In this document: piece after piece, positions 16,971 to 24,777 of the stretch
How the letters are laid out: each line of letters begins with the position of its first letter
How positions within the stretch are numbered: position 1 is the stretch's first letter
Origin: UBA6022 sp032154105
GTDB taxonomy: Bacteria > Patescibacteriota > Saccharimonadia > Saccharimonadales > Saccharimonadaceae
NCBI GenBank assembly: GCA_032154105.1
Contig: JALDYI010000001.1
Coordinates: forward strand, 62,001 to 126,000
Direction: 5' to 3'
DNA: 64,000 nucleotides
Made by a program: the position numbers and the translations under genes
Notes under the pieces: model-generated
Database searches by the model: none
What the model was told of the DNA's origin: nothing
Seen by the model: only the letters and a program-made list of their open reading frames with translations

Positions 16971-18584
16971 ATGTTAGGACTAATTAAGAGGGCTAGTGCA
17001 GCATTCGCCGTACTGGTCAGTCTTCTTTTTGTCGGAAGTGTGCTTACGCCTGCCGTGGCACACGCAGATTACGAGTACAGCCTTGGGGTGTCAGCCCTTA
17101 GTGGGCAGCCCGGTGAGGGTATTGGCTTCTCTGGCACTAGCGGACATTGTCCGTCGGGGAGCATGTCTGACGTTGAGGCGATTCTCACGGACTCTGCCCA
17201 GAACATCTGGGTGTCGAAGATCGCTACGACTGATCAGAATGGCTACTGGGAGCCCAGCGTAATGATCGTCAACCCGAACGCAGCGTATGGGACTGCAAGG
17301 GTTGATATTCGGTGCAAGGATCCTTTAGGAACTACTTCCTATCCATATGGATTCATCGACACATTTCAAGTGACCCAGCAGTCTACGAAAGTTCAAGTCG
17401 ACCGAGTTCAGATCAGTATGGCTTCTACTTTTAGTTCAAAGCCGGGTCAGGGCTGTATGGCTAATGAGTATGTGGCCGTCGCTCTGTATGGAACGGTGGT
17501 GAACGACACTGGCAACAGCTGGAGCTTGGGTTTGAAGCCCCTAGTTGAGACGGGTGGCTACTCGGACGGCAGCGGTGAATGGTCATTTGAGCTTTTGCTC
17601 AGTGGCACTATCTTTAAGCCGAACAAGACCTACTATGCCCGGGCAAATTGCGTAGAGACTGGCACGCCATATGCATCGTTTGCATTTACGCCACGTCGAA
17701 ATGCGTATGTGGCAATGGGCGATTCGTTCAGTTCTGGCGAAGGGGTGTTTGAATACTACGCTGCCGATGGTGCATGTCATCGTTCATCAAATAGCTACCC
17801 ATACTACCTCGTGGATAACGCAGGTCTCGTATCTGCGCCTGATTTTAGGGCGTGTAGTGGAGCGGTTACGAGTGATTTTTACTTCCCAAACCCAAACCGT
17901 CCTGGTGAGTTTGCTCAGTTGGAGTCTGTCAATAGCTACACGCAGACAGTAACTCTCACGATCGGAGGTAATGACACTGGATTCTCCGCGATCGCAAAGG
18001 AGTGTGCCAATTACACAGGTCACAGTGGTTACGGCTGTAATACCTCGACGATTTTCGATCAGGCGAGTGACCGAATCGCTGCGCTTGATGGAGTTGACAC
18101 AACTCCAGGCGATAGTCAGATGATTAACACGCCCGAAGGTCGGCCGATCTTTCCCATTAAGACGATCCTGAGTAGTATTGCTTCTGCTTCGCCAAATGCC
18201 AAGATTTACATTGCCGGTTATCCTCAACTGTTTGGCGAAAATATCGCCTACTATGATGAGTACGACGGTGATGCACCTGGCGCATATTTGTGTCATGCGG
18301 GCATGGTGAAGTATTCTCAGGGTGACGCATTGACAATGAATACCCTTGGGGAAGAATTGAACCAGGTGATTTCTGATGCTGTCGATGAGTTGAATGACCC
18401 TGATATTGAGTATGTCTCTCCGAGCAACTTCAATGGTCATGGTCTGTGTGACTCGGGTACATCGTGGATAAATGGTATTGGAATGGATAGTACTTTCCAT
18501 ATTCAGCCAGAAAGCCTGCATCCAACGGTTACAGGTCAATATTACGGCTACGGCACAGCATTTGTGCACAAAATGACTGACTAG
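16971..18584 (+). CDS. secreted SGNH/GDSL hydrolase
   Basis: 537-aa exported esterase/lipase. Signal peptide: basic MLGLIKR, hydrophobic core, cleavage near AHA-DYE (about residue 32). Residues 35-240 form a Cys-containing beta-rich region, possibly two Ig-like domains. The SGNH catalytic domain follows (245-535): block I GDSFSSGEG with Ser252, FRACSGA, block III GGNDTGF (332-338), and block V LHPTVTGQ with His517. This type resembles Streptomyces-like extracellular esterases and could act on host-surface lipids or acetylated glycans (inference). Cargo of the putative tRNA-Arg island; a terminator follows at 18593. Confidence 0.88.
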   Translation: MLGLIKRASAAFAVLVSLLFVGSVLTPAVAHADYEYSLGVSALSGQPGEGIGFSGTSGHCPSGSMSDVEAILTDSAQNIWVSKIATTDQNGYWEPSVMIVNPNAAYGTARVDIRCKDPLGTTSYPYGFIDTFQVTQQSTKVQVDRVQISMASTFSSKPGQGCMANEYVAVALYGTVVNDTGNSWSLGLKPLVETGGYSDGSGEWSFELLLSGTIFKPNKTYYARANCVETGTPYASFAFTPRRNAYVAMGDSFSSGEGVFEYYAADGACHRSSNSYPYYLVDNAGLVSAPDFRACSGAVTSDFYFPNPNRPGEFAQLESVNSYTQTVTLTIGGNDTGFSAIAKECANYTGHSGYGCNTSTIFDQASDRIAALDGVDTTPGDSQMINTPEGRPIFPIKTILSSIASASPNAKIYIAGYPQLFGENIAYYDEYDGDAPGAYLCHAGMVKYSQGDALTMNTLGEELNQVISDAVDELNDPDIEYVSPSNFNGHGLCDSGTSWINGIGMDSTFHIQPESLHPTVTGQYYGYGTAFVHKMTD

Positions 18585-18592
18585 AAAGGGTC

Positions 18593-18630
18593 GGGGGTGG
18601 CATTGCTAAACTAGCACTGTCACCCCTTCT
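18593..18630 (+). terminator. terminator of SGNH hydrolase gene
   Basis: Stem GGGGTG (18594-18599) with CACCCC (18621-18626), followed by TTCTTTC. Confidence 0.6.
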
Positions 18631-18650
18631 TTCATTGTTACTCGGTTTTG

Positions 18651-18926
18651 TTAGGACTTATTTTTAGAGCTACGTTTGCGGGCTGTGCCGACAATAATTA
18701 TGATTGCGCTAGCGATTAGCCATACCCACGGCAACGCATCTGCAAAGACGGCGATTTGCAAACCTTGCTCAAATTCACAGTCACGTTTACCATCAACTAT
18801 AGGGCAGCCAAGCTGGGCAATCGCAAGGAAAATAGGCTGGATAATGGGTGTGGTGAATAGCAAGATGGCACCAATTATGGTTAATTGACGGGAGTTGTTT
18901 GGCGGTGTGTTTGTTTTCTTCTTCAT
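18651..18926 (-). CDS. small two-helix membrane protein
   Basis: 91-aa protein with hydrophobic segments at about residues 15-38 and 62-80, a loop containing two cysteines (GCPIVDGKRDCEFE), and a basic C-terminal tail RKRSSKNKS. No family recognised. Convergent with the SGNH hydrolase inside the putative tRNA-Arg island. Confidence 0.65.
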   Translation of the reverse strand: MKKKTNTPPNNSRQLTIIGAILLFTTPIIQPIFLAIAQLGCPIVDGKRDCEFEQGLQIAVFADALPWVWLIASAIIIIVGTARKRSSKNKS

Positions 18927-19064
18927 ATCTATAGGTATTTTAGCATGTATAAGTCTTGGTTGACGAAGGTGCTGGAATGCAGGTGCAATACGACACGAAG
19001 AATCTCAGCAAAGAAGTTTTAATTTGTTAAATAATATAATCAGCAACTCAGGATAGCCTAGTGA

Positions 19065-19300
19065 CACACTGCAGCAACAAATCTCAAAAATCTAGGCATT
19101 CAAGCCAGGGATGCACAGTCAATTTTAGGACACGCGCACATCATGACAACATTGCAGATTTATCAGCATGCTGACATTCAAGGAAAGTCCAAAGCATTGG
19201 AGCAATATGAGCAGCAATTGGTTGATGTACGTGCCTGTAGCCGTCAAATTGAGTCGTCAAGCAATGTGAGTACATTAAAAAATATCGATAATAACTGTGG
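19065..19300 (+). pseudogene. tyrosine recombinase (integrase) C-terminal remnant
   Basis: In the frame starting at 19065 the sequence encodes HTAATNLKNLGIQARDAQS, then ILGHAHIMTTLQIYQHADI: the HxxR region and the C-terminal LGH...TxxxY motif of phage-type tyrosine recombinases, with the nucleophilic Tyr in QIYQH. A TGA stops the frame exactly before the first His, where the catalytic Arg of the RHT box should be, and the rest of the integrase is gone. The frame runs toward the 3' end of tRNA-Arg at 19298, as expected of an integrase beside its attachment site. Confidence 0.8.
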
Positions 19301-19374
19301 TACCCCGAGCTGGGTTCGAACCAGCGACCTTAGGCTTAGAAGTCCTCTGCTCTATCCAGCTGAGCTATCGGGGC
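19298..19374 (-). tRNA. tRNA-Arg (TCT)
   Basis: 77 nt with encoded CCA. Acceptor GCCCCGA pairs with TCGGGGT; D-arm GCTC/GAGC; anticodon loop CTTCTAA gives TCT; T-arm GCTGG-TTCGAAC-CCAGC. The anticodon stem has weak outer and inner pairs. Its 3' 47 nt are duplicated at 16477-16523, and an integrase fragment abuts its 3' end. Confidence 0.9.
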
Positions 19375-19386
19375 ATACCTCAGTTA

Positions 19387-19409
19387 ATTATACCGCACTT
19401 CGGTATAAT
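19387..19409. promoter_or_regulatory. divergent -10 boxes within an inverted repeat
   Basis: TTATACCG and CGGTATAA arms (19389-19408) contain a minus-strand TATAAT (19387-19392) facing tRNA-Arg and a plus-strand TATAAT (19404-19409) facing the cupin gene. Confidence 0.5.
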
Positions 19410-19437
19410 AGGAGGAGATAAGAAAAAGGAGGAAAAT

Positions 19438-19851
19438 ATGGATACTACTGATTACGGGCCAGCGCCATTTGTGACGAATATTGAAGCCGCAACGCTTGAG
19501 AATGGTAACTATCGATCAACACTTTGGACGGGCAAGAACTTGCAAGTTACGGTGATGGCGATTCAGCCCGGGCACGATATTGGACTTGAGGTGCACGATG
19601 ACCATGATCAATTCCTACGAGTTGAGCAGGGGAGTGCAACGGTGTATATGGGACCGAGCGAGACAGAATTAACTGAAAGTGCAGCTGGCGATGATGATGC
19701 GGTATTCGTGCCGGCAGGCACATGGCATAATTTGGTGAATACGGGCAGCGAAGTTTTGAAAGTGTATTCAATTTACGCTCCTGCCGAGCACCTACATGGA
19801 ACGGTGCATGTGACGAAGGAGGACGCCGATAATGACCCAAGTGAGCATTGA
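19438..19851 (+). CDS. cupin domain protein
   Basis: 137-aa single-domain cupin. Motif 1 is GHDIGLEVHDDHDQFLRVEQG-like (His and Glu/Asp ligands spread over residues about 44-64), and motif 2 is FVPAGTWHNLVNTG. Metal binding is likely; the substrate is unknown. Start 19438 is set by the SD AAAAAGGAGG just upstream; a longer frame would run through the tRNA. Promoter TATAAT at 19404-19409. Confidence 0.88.
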   Translation: MDTTDYGPAPFVTNIEAATLENGNYRSTLWTGKNLQVTVMAIQPGHDIGLEVHDDHDQFLRVEQGSATVYMGPSETELTESAAGDDDAVFVPAGTWHNLVNTGSEVLKVYSIYAPAEHLHGTVHVTKEDADNDPSEH

Positions 19852-19857
19852 GTACTA

Positions 19858-20002
19858 GGACGGGTGGAGAGAAGGCGCTTCGCTATTTCTGCTCATTCAT
19901 GAAAAAATGTAAACACTTTTTCATTTCATTCGCTGCACGAACTCTCATCAAAATACGCTAAAGCATATTTTACGATGAGCGTTCGACCCTTCGGCTCATA
20001 CC
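19858..20002 (-). other. tRNA-linked T-arm-mimic element (Gly copy)
   Basis: Minus strand, following tRNA-Gly and its terminator. It contains a segment complementary to the tRNA T-arm (TCGAACGCTCATCG), a hairpin, then GATGAGAGTTCG (19938-19949), identical to the tRNA T-arm 5' half; the insert starting TGCAGCGAATG; a perfect hairpin with 8-bp arms (19899-19906 and 19917-19924) around the same 10-nt loop, GTGTTTACAT, as the Pro copy; AGCGAAGCGC; and TTCTCTCCACCCG (about 19861-19873), matching the tRNA 3' strand at 12 of 13 positions. Best preserved of the four copies. Confidence 0.65.
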
Positions 20003-20040
20003 AAAGTAAAAACCGTATCAATCGATACGGTTTTTACTTT
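20003..20040. terminator. tRNA-Gly terminator (bidirectional)
   Basis: Perfect 17-bp arms (20003-20019 and 20024-20040) with AATC/GATT loop and T-runs in both directions. It begins at the CCA end of tRNA-Gly. Confidence 0.85.
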
Positions 20041-20114
20041 GGTGCGGGCGGAGAGAATCGAACTCTCATCGCTTGCTTGGAAGGCAGGCATATTAGCCAT
20101 TATACGACGCCCGC
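20040..20114 (-). tRNA. tRNA-Gly (TCC)
   Basis: 75 nt with encoded CCA. Acceptor GCGGGCG/CGCCCGC, anticodon loop CTTCCAA gives TCC, T-arm GAGAG-TTCGATT-CTCTC. Confidence 0.94.
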
Positions 20115-20268
20115 ATATCTTGAAATATTATACCAGAGTATGTAGCGTAATACCACCGTTAAGGTGGTCTAGTGCTATAAGAAAACTGTGTTTTCGTGTA
20201 ACACGTCGTCACTCGGAAAAACAGGCAAGCTTGTTTTTCACTCGTTTCCTAGTGTTATAATAAAAAAC

Positions 20269-20625
20269 ATGAGCGATATGAATACGCCACCGAAGATTTC
20301 TGCCGAGTTGCTAGCGCGTCTGAATGGTAATGATGCTTTGTTCCATAGCAACGTCTACGCCCAGGAAGCGCAGGGCGATAGGCTTGGGTCGACAGGTGTT
20401 GGCTCATTTCACGAACGGCTTCATCTTGAACGAAATCGACGCTCTGTACGCAGCTACAGAGAGTCGGCAATTGGCGCGGGCGTCCCTTCGAAGTATCATG
20501 ATGATGCCCGCACGATGCGTCGCGGTGCGATTGCGCCGCCAGCGCGACAGGCTGGCAATGCACCTGCTCCGAAGCCTTCTGGCTTTCGTGAACCGCCAAC
20601 ACGGTCGTATAATCCTTATTCGTAG
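20269..20625 (+). CDS. hypothetical basic, disordered-type protein
   Basis: 118-aa hydrophilic protein rich in Arg, Pro and Ala, ending RSYNPYS. No signal peptide or membrane helix; no family recognised. Start 20269 is chosen because TATAAT at 20256-20261 lies 7 nt before it, fitting a leaderless mRNA; an earlier in-frame ATG at 20188 lies upstream of that promoter. The 3' end abuts the structured element downstream of tRNA-His on the other strand. Confidence 0.7.
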   Translation: MSDMNTPPKISAELLARLNGNDALFHSNVYAQEAQGDRLGSTGVGSFHERLHLERNRRSVRSYRESAIGAGVPSKYHDDARTMRRGAIAPPARQAGNAPAPKPSGFREPPTRSYNPYS

Positions 20626-20755
20626 GGTGGAATATCGCAGATGAATCTGCTCTTCCGTTCACTTGCAAAAGATTACAAGCACTCTTTTGTGTCGTTCACT
20701 ACACGAACCCACGACTTTCGTCAGCTAATGCTGCCGAGCCGTGGGTTCAGTCTCA
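20625..20755 (-). other. tRNA-linked T-arm-mimic element (His copy)
   Basis: Minus strand, after tRNA-His and its terminator. It has TGAACCCACGG (about 20739-20749) complementary to the tRNA T-arm, a hairpin, GTCGTGGGTTCG (20704-20715) copying the T-arm 5' half, then TGTAGTGAACGACA, a hairpin with 7-bp arms CAAAAGA/TCTTTTG (20666-20672 and 20683-20689) around GTGCTTGTAA, a second hairpin GCAGAT/ATCTGC, and ATTCCACC as the T-stem 3' strand. More diverged from its tRNA than the Pro, Gly and Glu copies. Confidence 0.55.
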
Positions 20756-20764
20756 TGAATACAT

Positions 20765-20809
20765 CCCATAAGAAAAAGACAGTCACGGGGACTGTCTTTT
20801 TCTTATGGG
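20765..20809. terminator. tRNA-His terminator (bidirectional)
   Basis: 20-bp complementary arms (20765-20784 and 20790-20809) with TCTTTTTC T-rich flank on both strands. It overlaps the CCA end of tRNA-His. Confidence 0.8.
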
Positions 20810-20883
20810 GCGAATAATGGGAATTGAACCCACGACCTCCGGAACCACAACCCGGCGCTCTAACCAACTGAGCTATATTCGCC
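20806..20883 (-). tRNA. tRNA-His (GTG)
   Basis: Anticodon loop TTGTGGT gives GTG. The extra G-1 is encoded at 20883 and pairs with C73; acceptor GCGAATA/TATTCGC; T-arm GTGGG-TTCAATT-CCCAT; CCA encoded. Confidence 0.94.
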
Positions 20884-20932
20884 AAACATTTGCCAAATCC
20901 TCAGCAATTATAGCACAGTCTAAAGGGTGAGG

Positions 20933-22465
20933 CTAGATTTCGCGCAGCGTTTCAATGTCGGCGCCAATGCTATTGAGGCGATTAGCAAAGTCTTCGTAGC
21001 CGCGGTTAATCGAATACACATCGCGAAGTGTTGAAGTGCCAGGAGCTGCGAGCATCGCTAGCAGGATGACAACAGATGGTCGCAGGGCGGGCGGCGCAAC
21101 GACATCAGCTGGCTTCCACTTGGTAGGTCCAGTGATGTAGACGCGATGTGGGTCGACGAGTTCGATATTGGCATTGAGTTTGGTGAGCTCGGTGAAGTAA
21201 ATGGCGCGGTTTTCGTATGACCAGTCGTGCACGAGTGTACGGCCCTTGGCGACAGTAGCAATGAGGCCGAGGAAGGGGAGGTTGTCCATATTTACACCAG
21301 GGAACGGCATGCTATGAAGCTTATCTTTTGGTGCATGTAATAGAGAATGCTTGAGATGAATGTCAACAAGACGAGTAGCGCCATTTCGGGCAGCATACTC
21401 CTCGCTCAGCTCGTAGTTAAGTCCCATGCCGTCGAGGATGGCAAGTTCGATCTCGATAAACTCAATCGGTGCACGAGTGATGGTAATTTCAGAGTCGGTT
21501 ACGGCGGCAGCGGCAATGAGGCTCATGGCTTCGATCGGGTCTTCGCTTGGTGCGTATTCAACGTCTTTATCGATAGATTTGATACCATGAACAGTAAGGG
21601 TAGTTGTACCGATGCCTTCAATCTTCACGCCGAGCTTTTCGAGGAAGAAACAAACGTCCTGTACCATATAGTTCGGACTTGCGTTGCGAATCGTAACCTT
21701 GCCCGGGTGAAGGGCAGCGGCCATAATGACGTTTTCTGTAACGGTGTCGCCGCGCTCGGTGAGGAGTATCGTTTTATTAACAGATTTTTCATTCACGACT
21801 GCGTGATAGTAGTCGCTTGTTGCTTCGACATCAAGGCCAAATGGTGCGAGGCCTGTCATGTGTGGTTCGACCGTGCGGGTGCCGAGGTTGCAGCCACCGG
21901 CAAATGGCAGCTTGAAGTCTTTGTACTGATGAAGAAGTGGGCCGAGGAACATGATAACGGTGCGAGTACGCTTGGCCGCTTCAATATCCATGTTCTCAAG
22001 CTGGAGGCGGCGCGGCGGGATGATCTCGAGGTCATTCGTGTCGTTGATCCAGCGGATTTTTACACCAATACTTTGAAGAACTTCAATGATACGATTGACT
22101 TCTTCGATACGCGCGACGCGGCGAAGGGTGGTTTTGCCTTTATTAAGGAGTGCGGCGCACAGGAGACCAACAGCAGCGTTCTTGCTGGTTTTTACTTCGA
22201 TACTGCCAGAGAGCTTCTTTCCACCATTGACGCGGAAGTTGATTTTGCCGCTTTGGTTGAGAGTGACGATGTCACTGGAGAGGACGTCGCTAATGCGAGC
22301 GATCATCTCGAGGCTAATGTTTTGACCACCTTTTTCGATCCGGTTGATCGCGCTTTGGCTGGTCTTGAGGGCTTCGGCAAGTTGTGCCTGGGTAAAGCCG
22401 CGGTTGTTACGAGTTTCTTGAATGAGTGCACCAATTTTTACTTTGTAATCTTCAACTGCTTCCAT
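20933..22465 (-). CDS. murA: HTH-MurA fusion (UDP-GlcNAc 1-carboxyvinyltransferase)
   Basis: 510 aa. Residues 8-70 are an XRE/Cro-type helix-turn-helix (TQAQLAEALKTSQSAINRIEKG). Residues 75-510 are an EPSP-synthase-fold MurA, which adds enolpyruvyl to UDP-GlcNAc in the first committed step of peptidoglycan synthesis. The catalytic lysine region SKNAA (94-98) and the loop Cys192 in FAGGCNLGTRT are kept. The normal enzyme is about 420 aa; the extra length is the DNA-binding domain. An 18-bp perfect palindrome lies 12 bp before the start, so the protein may regulate itself and the divergent glyA. A second role as regulator only is possible. Confidence 0.9.
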   Translation of the reverse strand: MEAVEDYKVKIGALIQETRNNRGFTQAQLAEALKTSQSAINRIEKGGQNISLEMIARISDVLSSDIVTLNQSGKINFRVNGGKKLSGSIEVKTSKNAAVGLLCAALLNKGKTTLRRVARIEEVNRIIEVLQSIGVKIRWINDTNDLEIIPPRRLQLENMDIEAAKRTRTVIMFLGPLLHQYKDFKLPFAGGCNLGTRTVEPHMTGLAPFGLDVEATSDYYHAVVNEKSVNKTILLTERGDTVTENVIMAAALHPGKVTIRNASPNYMVQDVCFFLEKLGVKIEGIGTTTLTVHGIKSIDKDVEYAPSEDPIEAMSLIAAAAVTDSEITITRAPIEFIEIELAILDGMGLNYELSEEYAARNGATRLVDIHLKHSLLHAPKDKLHSMPFPGVNMDNLPFLGLIATVAKGRTLVHDWSYENRAIYFTELTKLNANIELVDPHRVYITGPTKWKPADVVAPPALRPSVVILLAMLAAPGTSTLRDVYSINRGYEDFANRLNSIGADIETLREI

Positions 22466-22476
22466 AGCGCTTATTT

Positions 22477-22494
22477 TATATCATCTATGATATA
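22477..22494. promoter_or_regulatory. perfect palindrome, candidate operator of HTH-MurA
   Basis: TATATCATCTATGATATA, fully symmetric. It lies 12 bp before the HTH-MurA start and about 35 bp before the glyA -10 box (TATAAT at 22529-22534). Confidence 0.7.
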
Positions 22495-22557
22495 TATGCA
22501 AGAAATGGCATACGTATCGTGTCGGTGGTATAATAGGCCGAAAAGGGGAGATTGGTG

Positions 22558-23835
22558 ATGAAAGATACAAAAATTGCTGATTTAATAGCGCTCGAAGAGC
22601 AGCGCCAGCGTGACGGCCTGGAGCTTATTCCAAGCGAAAATTATGTAAGTCGAGACGTGCTTATGGCGCTTGGGAGTGTGTTTACAAATAAATATTCCGA
22701 AGGCTATCCTGGGCGTCGCTACTACGGAGGTCAGGAATTTACCGATCAGGTAGAGCAACTGGCTATCGACCGTGCCAAGCAACTCTTTGGTGCTGATCAT
22801 GCCAATGTGCAGCCGCACTCTGGAGCACCAGCGAATGAGGCTGTCTACAATGCCTGGCTCGAGCCAGGAGATACGGTACTTGCGATGGACCTTTCTCACG
22901 GCGGCCACCTTACGCACGGTGCGCCAGTAACTCGAAGTGCACAGCTATATAACTTCGTACGATATAAAATGAAGGATATTAGCACGGGCGAGATCGACTA
23001 CGACGAGCTTCGTGCGCTTGCACTTGAGCATCAGCCAAAGATCATCCTCGCTGGCTTTAGCGCCTATCCTCGTGAGCTCGACTACGAGAAGTTTGCCGCT
23101 ATTGGTAATGAAGTCGGGGCGCTGCTTATGGCAGACATGGCGCACATTGCCGGGCTTATTGCTGGTGGCGTGGCTAAAAATCCATTCGATTACGGCTTTC
23201 ATGTCATTACGACGACGACCCACAAGACGCTTCGTGGTCCGCGCGGCGGCCTCATTCTCTCAAAAGGTATTGTCGGTAACCCGCTTAAGAAGCCGGAGAA
23301 GACGCTCGAGAACATCCCGACACTCATTGACCGTTCTATTTTCCCAGGTACGCAGGGTGGCCCGCATATGCATGTGATCGCCGCCAAAGCCGTGGCTTTT
23401 GGTGAGGCGCTCCAACCTGAGTTTAAAGACTATGCCGCGCAGGTAGTAAAGAACGCCGCTGTGCTTGCGGATGAGCTGCAAAAGCGTGGCTTCCAGCTTG
23501 TGACGGGCGGTACGAGTAACCACCTTATCTTGGCCGATACATACAAGAGTTTCGGTATCGACGGCAAAGTCGCCGAAGAGGCTCTTGATAAGATTGGTCT
23601 TACGCTCAATGCCAATAGTGTTGCCGACGATCCATTGCCACCATTCCGCCCTAGTGGCATTCGCCTTGGTACGCCAGCACTAACGACTCGTGGGCTTAAA
23701 GAAGAGCATATGGCGCAGATTGCAGAGTGGATGAAGCAGGCGATTGATGCGCGTGACAATGAGCAAGAGCTAAGTCGCCTACGAACCGAAGTGCTTGCTT
23801 TCGTTCAGCAATTTCCATTGCCAAGCGACCAGTAA
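22558..23835 (+). CDS. glyA: serine hydroxymethyltransferase
   Basis: 425-aa PLP enzyme converting serine and tetrahydrofolate to glycine and methylene-THF. The N-terminal PSENYVS, the YPGRRYYGG substrate loop, and the PLP lysine K223 in TTTTHKTLRGPRGG are all present; length is normal. Start 22558 fits SD AGGGGAG 7 nt upstream. It shares its upstream region with the HTH-MurA gene. With folD (32453) it forms a minimal one-carbon route. Confidence 0.96.
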   Translation: MKDTKIADLIALEEQRQRDGLELIPSENYVSRDVLMALGSVFTNKYSEGYPGRRYYGGQEFTDQVEQLAIDRAKQLFGADHANVQPHSGAPANEAVYNAWLEPGDTVLAMDLSHGGHLTHGAPVTRSAQLYNFVRYKMKDISTGEIDYDELRALALEHQPKIILAGFSAYPRELDYEKFAAIGNEVGALLMADMAHIAGLIAGGVAKNPFDYGFHVITTTTHKTLRGPRGGLILSKGIVGNPLKKPEKTLENIPTLIDRSIFPGTQGGPHMHVIAAKAVAFGEALQPEFKDYAAQVVKNAAVLADELQKRGFQLVTGGTSNHLILADTYKSFGIDGKVAEEALDKIGLTLNANSVADDPLPPFRPSGIRLGTPALTTRGLKEEHMAQIAEWMKQAIDARDNEQELSRLRTEVLAFVQQFPLPSDQ

Positions 23836-23873
23836 TCTCTGCTATAATTAAGTAGTTCTTCAGTAAAGTCACA

Positions 23874-23901
23874 AAGGCCGCAGGATTAATCTTACGGCCT
23901 T
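23874..23901 (+). terminator. glyA terminator
   Basis: Stem AAGGCCG (23874-23880)/CGGCCTT (23895-23901). T-run is short (TTGTTC), so efficiency is uncertain. Confidence 0.5.
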
Positions 23902-23933
23902 GTTCATTGAAAATTCGAGAAGTGAGTAATGTG

Positions 23934-24713
23934 ATGAAAGCTAGAAAGTATATTATGTACATCTTGACACTCCTCGTGTCTACATGTATGTTTTCTACTG
24001 CACTTGCAAATAGTGCGATGGCCGCATCGATGGTTGGGCCGTGCACCTACTCCTACGACTACACCGAAAAGCTAGCTGCAAAGCTGCCAGCGTGGAAGGA
24101 TCCAGTAAACAAGATCCTGATCACGCGAATAACGCTGGTCAATTACAACAACGAAACATATGACGCATTCTATGTCATGACGCCCAGTAACGGAGGTGAG
24201 AAGCTAAACGTTGGGACCTCCGGACAGGGCGGCTATCCGAGTCTGGAGCGTGGGCGTGGCGGGCCAGGCTCATTCCTACTTCTACTGAACTCGAATGGTT
24301 CACAGTTTGAGTATGACACCGGCTGGTCGAATGAGAGATCTGGTACTGAGCCGCTACTCTGCGTCACCGCTCAGCAGAACGTCACTTATACTTCCGAGTA
24401 CCTGAGTGCTTATGACGAGTTCCCGTCGATGCCTTCGGTGTCGCCCTACACGGGTACGGTTGACTGCATGGACACCGAACCTCCAGCCCAGATGTTGATT
24501 TATCAAATAGGGAACAGTGGTTCGGCAACATTGACCGTCTCAAGCATGTCAGGCAAAGCCGATTGGGCTTACGATTTCACCGACGATCCGTACCATATAG
24601 CAGTACTATGCGGAACTAAGTGGACGTACTCCTACGGGACTGTGACTGAAAAGAACGCCAATTGGTACTGCAACCCCTACGGCGAATATCTTAAGGAGTG
24701 TCAGCTAGGGTGA
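23934..24713 (+). CDS. secreted hypothetical protein
   Basis: 259-aa exported protein. Signal peptide of about 33 residues (basic MKARKY, long hydrophobic stretch, cleavage near SAMA-ASM). The mature part is aromatic- and glycine-rich with about six cysteines, suggesting disulphides outside the cell. No family recognised. ATG 23934 gives a standard signal peptide; an upstream in-frame TTG at 23907 overlaps the terminator region. Followed by a strong bidirectional terminator. Confidence 0.75.
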   Translation: MKARKYIMYILTLLVSTCMFSTALANSAMAASMVGPCTYSYDYTEKLAAKLPAWKDPVNKILITRITLVNYNNETYDAFYVMTPSNGGEKLNVGTSGQGGYPSLERGRGGPGSFLLLLNSNGSQFEYDTGWSNERSGTEPLLCVTAQQNVTYTSEYLSAYDEFPSMPSVSPYTGTVDCMDTEPPAQMLIYQIGNSGSATLTVSSMSGKADWAYDFTDDPYHIAVLCGTKWTYSYGTVTEKNANWYCNPYGEYLKECQLG

Positions 24714-24777
24714 GATAGTAAATCATCTTGGGTTGCTAAGATAAATAGGCAGTCTAAGTAGAAAGACGCTGAAGAAC

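Noticed and set aside
19143..19421. An ORF starting at the ATG at 19143 as an intact gene
   Set aside because: It begins inside the integrase remnant, has no SD, and runs through the antisense of tRNA-Arg; it is part of a pseudogene.
21347..22558. 403-aa plus-strand ORF opposite murA
   Set aside because: Antisense shadow of the HTH-MurA gene with no recognisable domain and no start signals.
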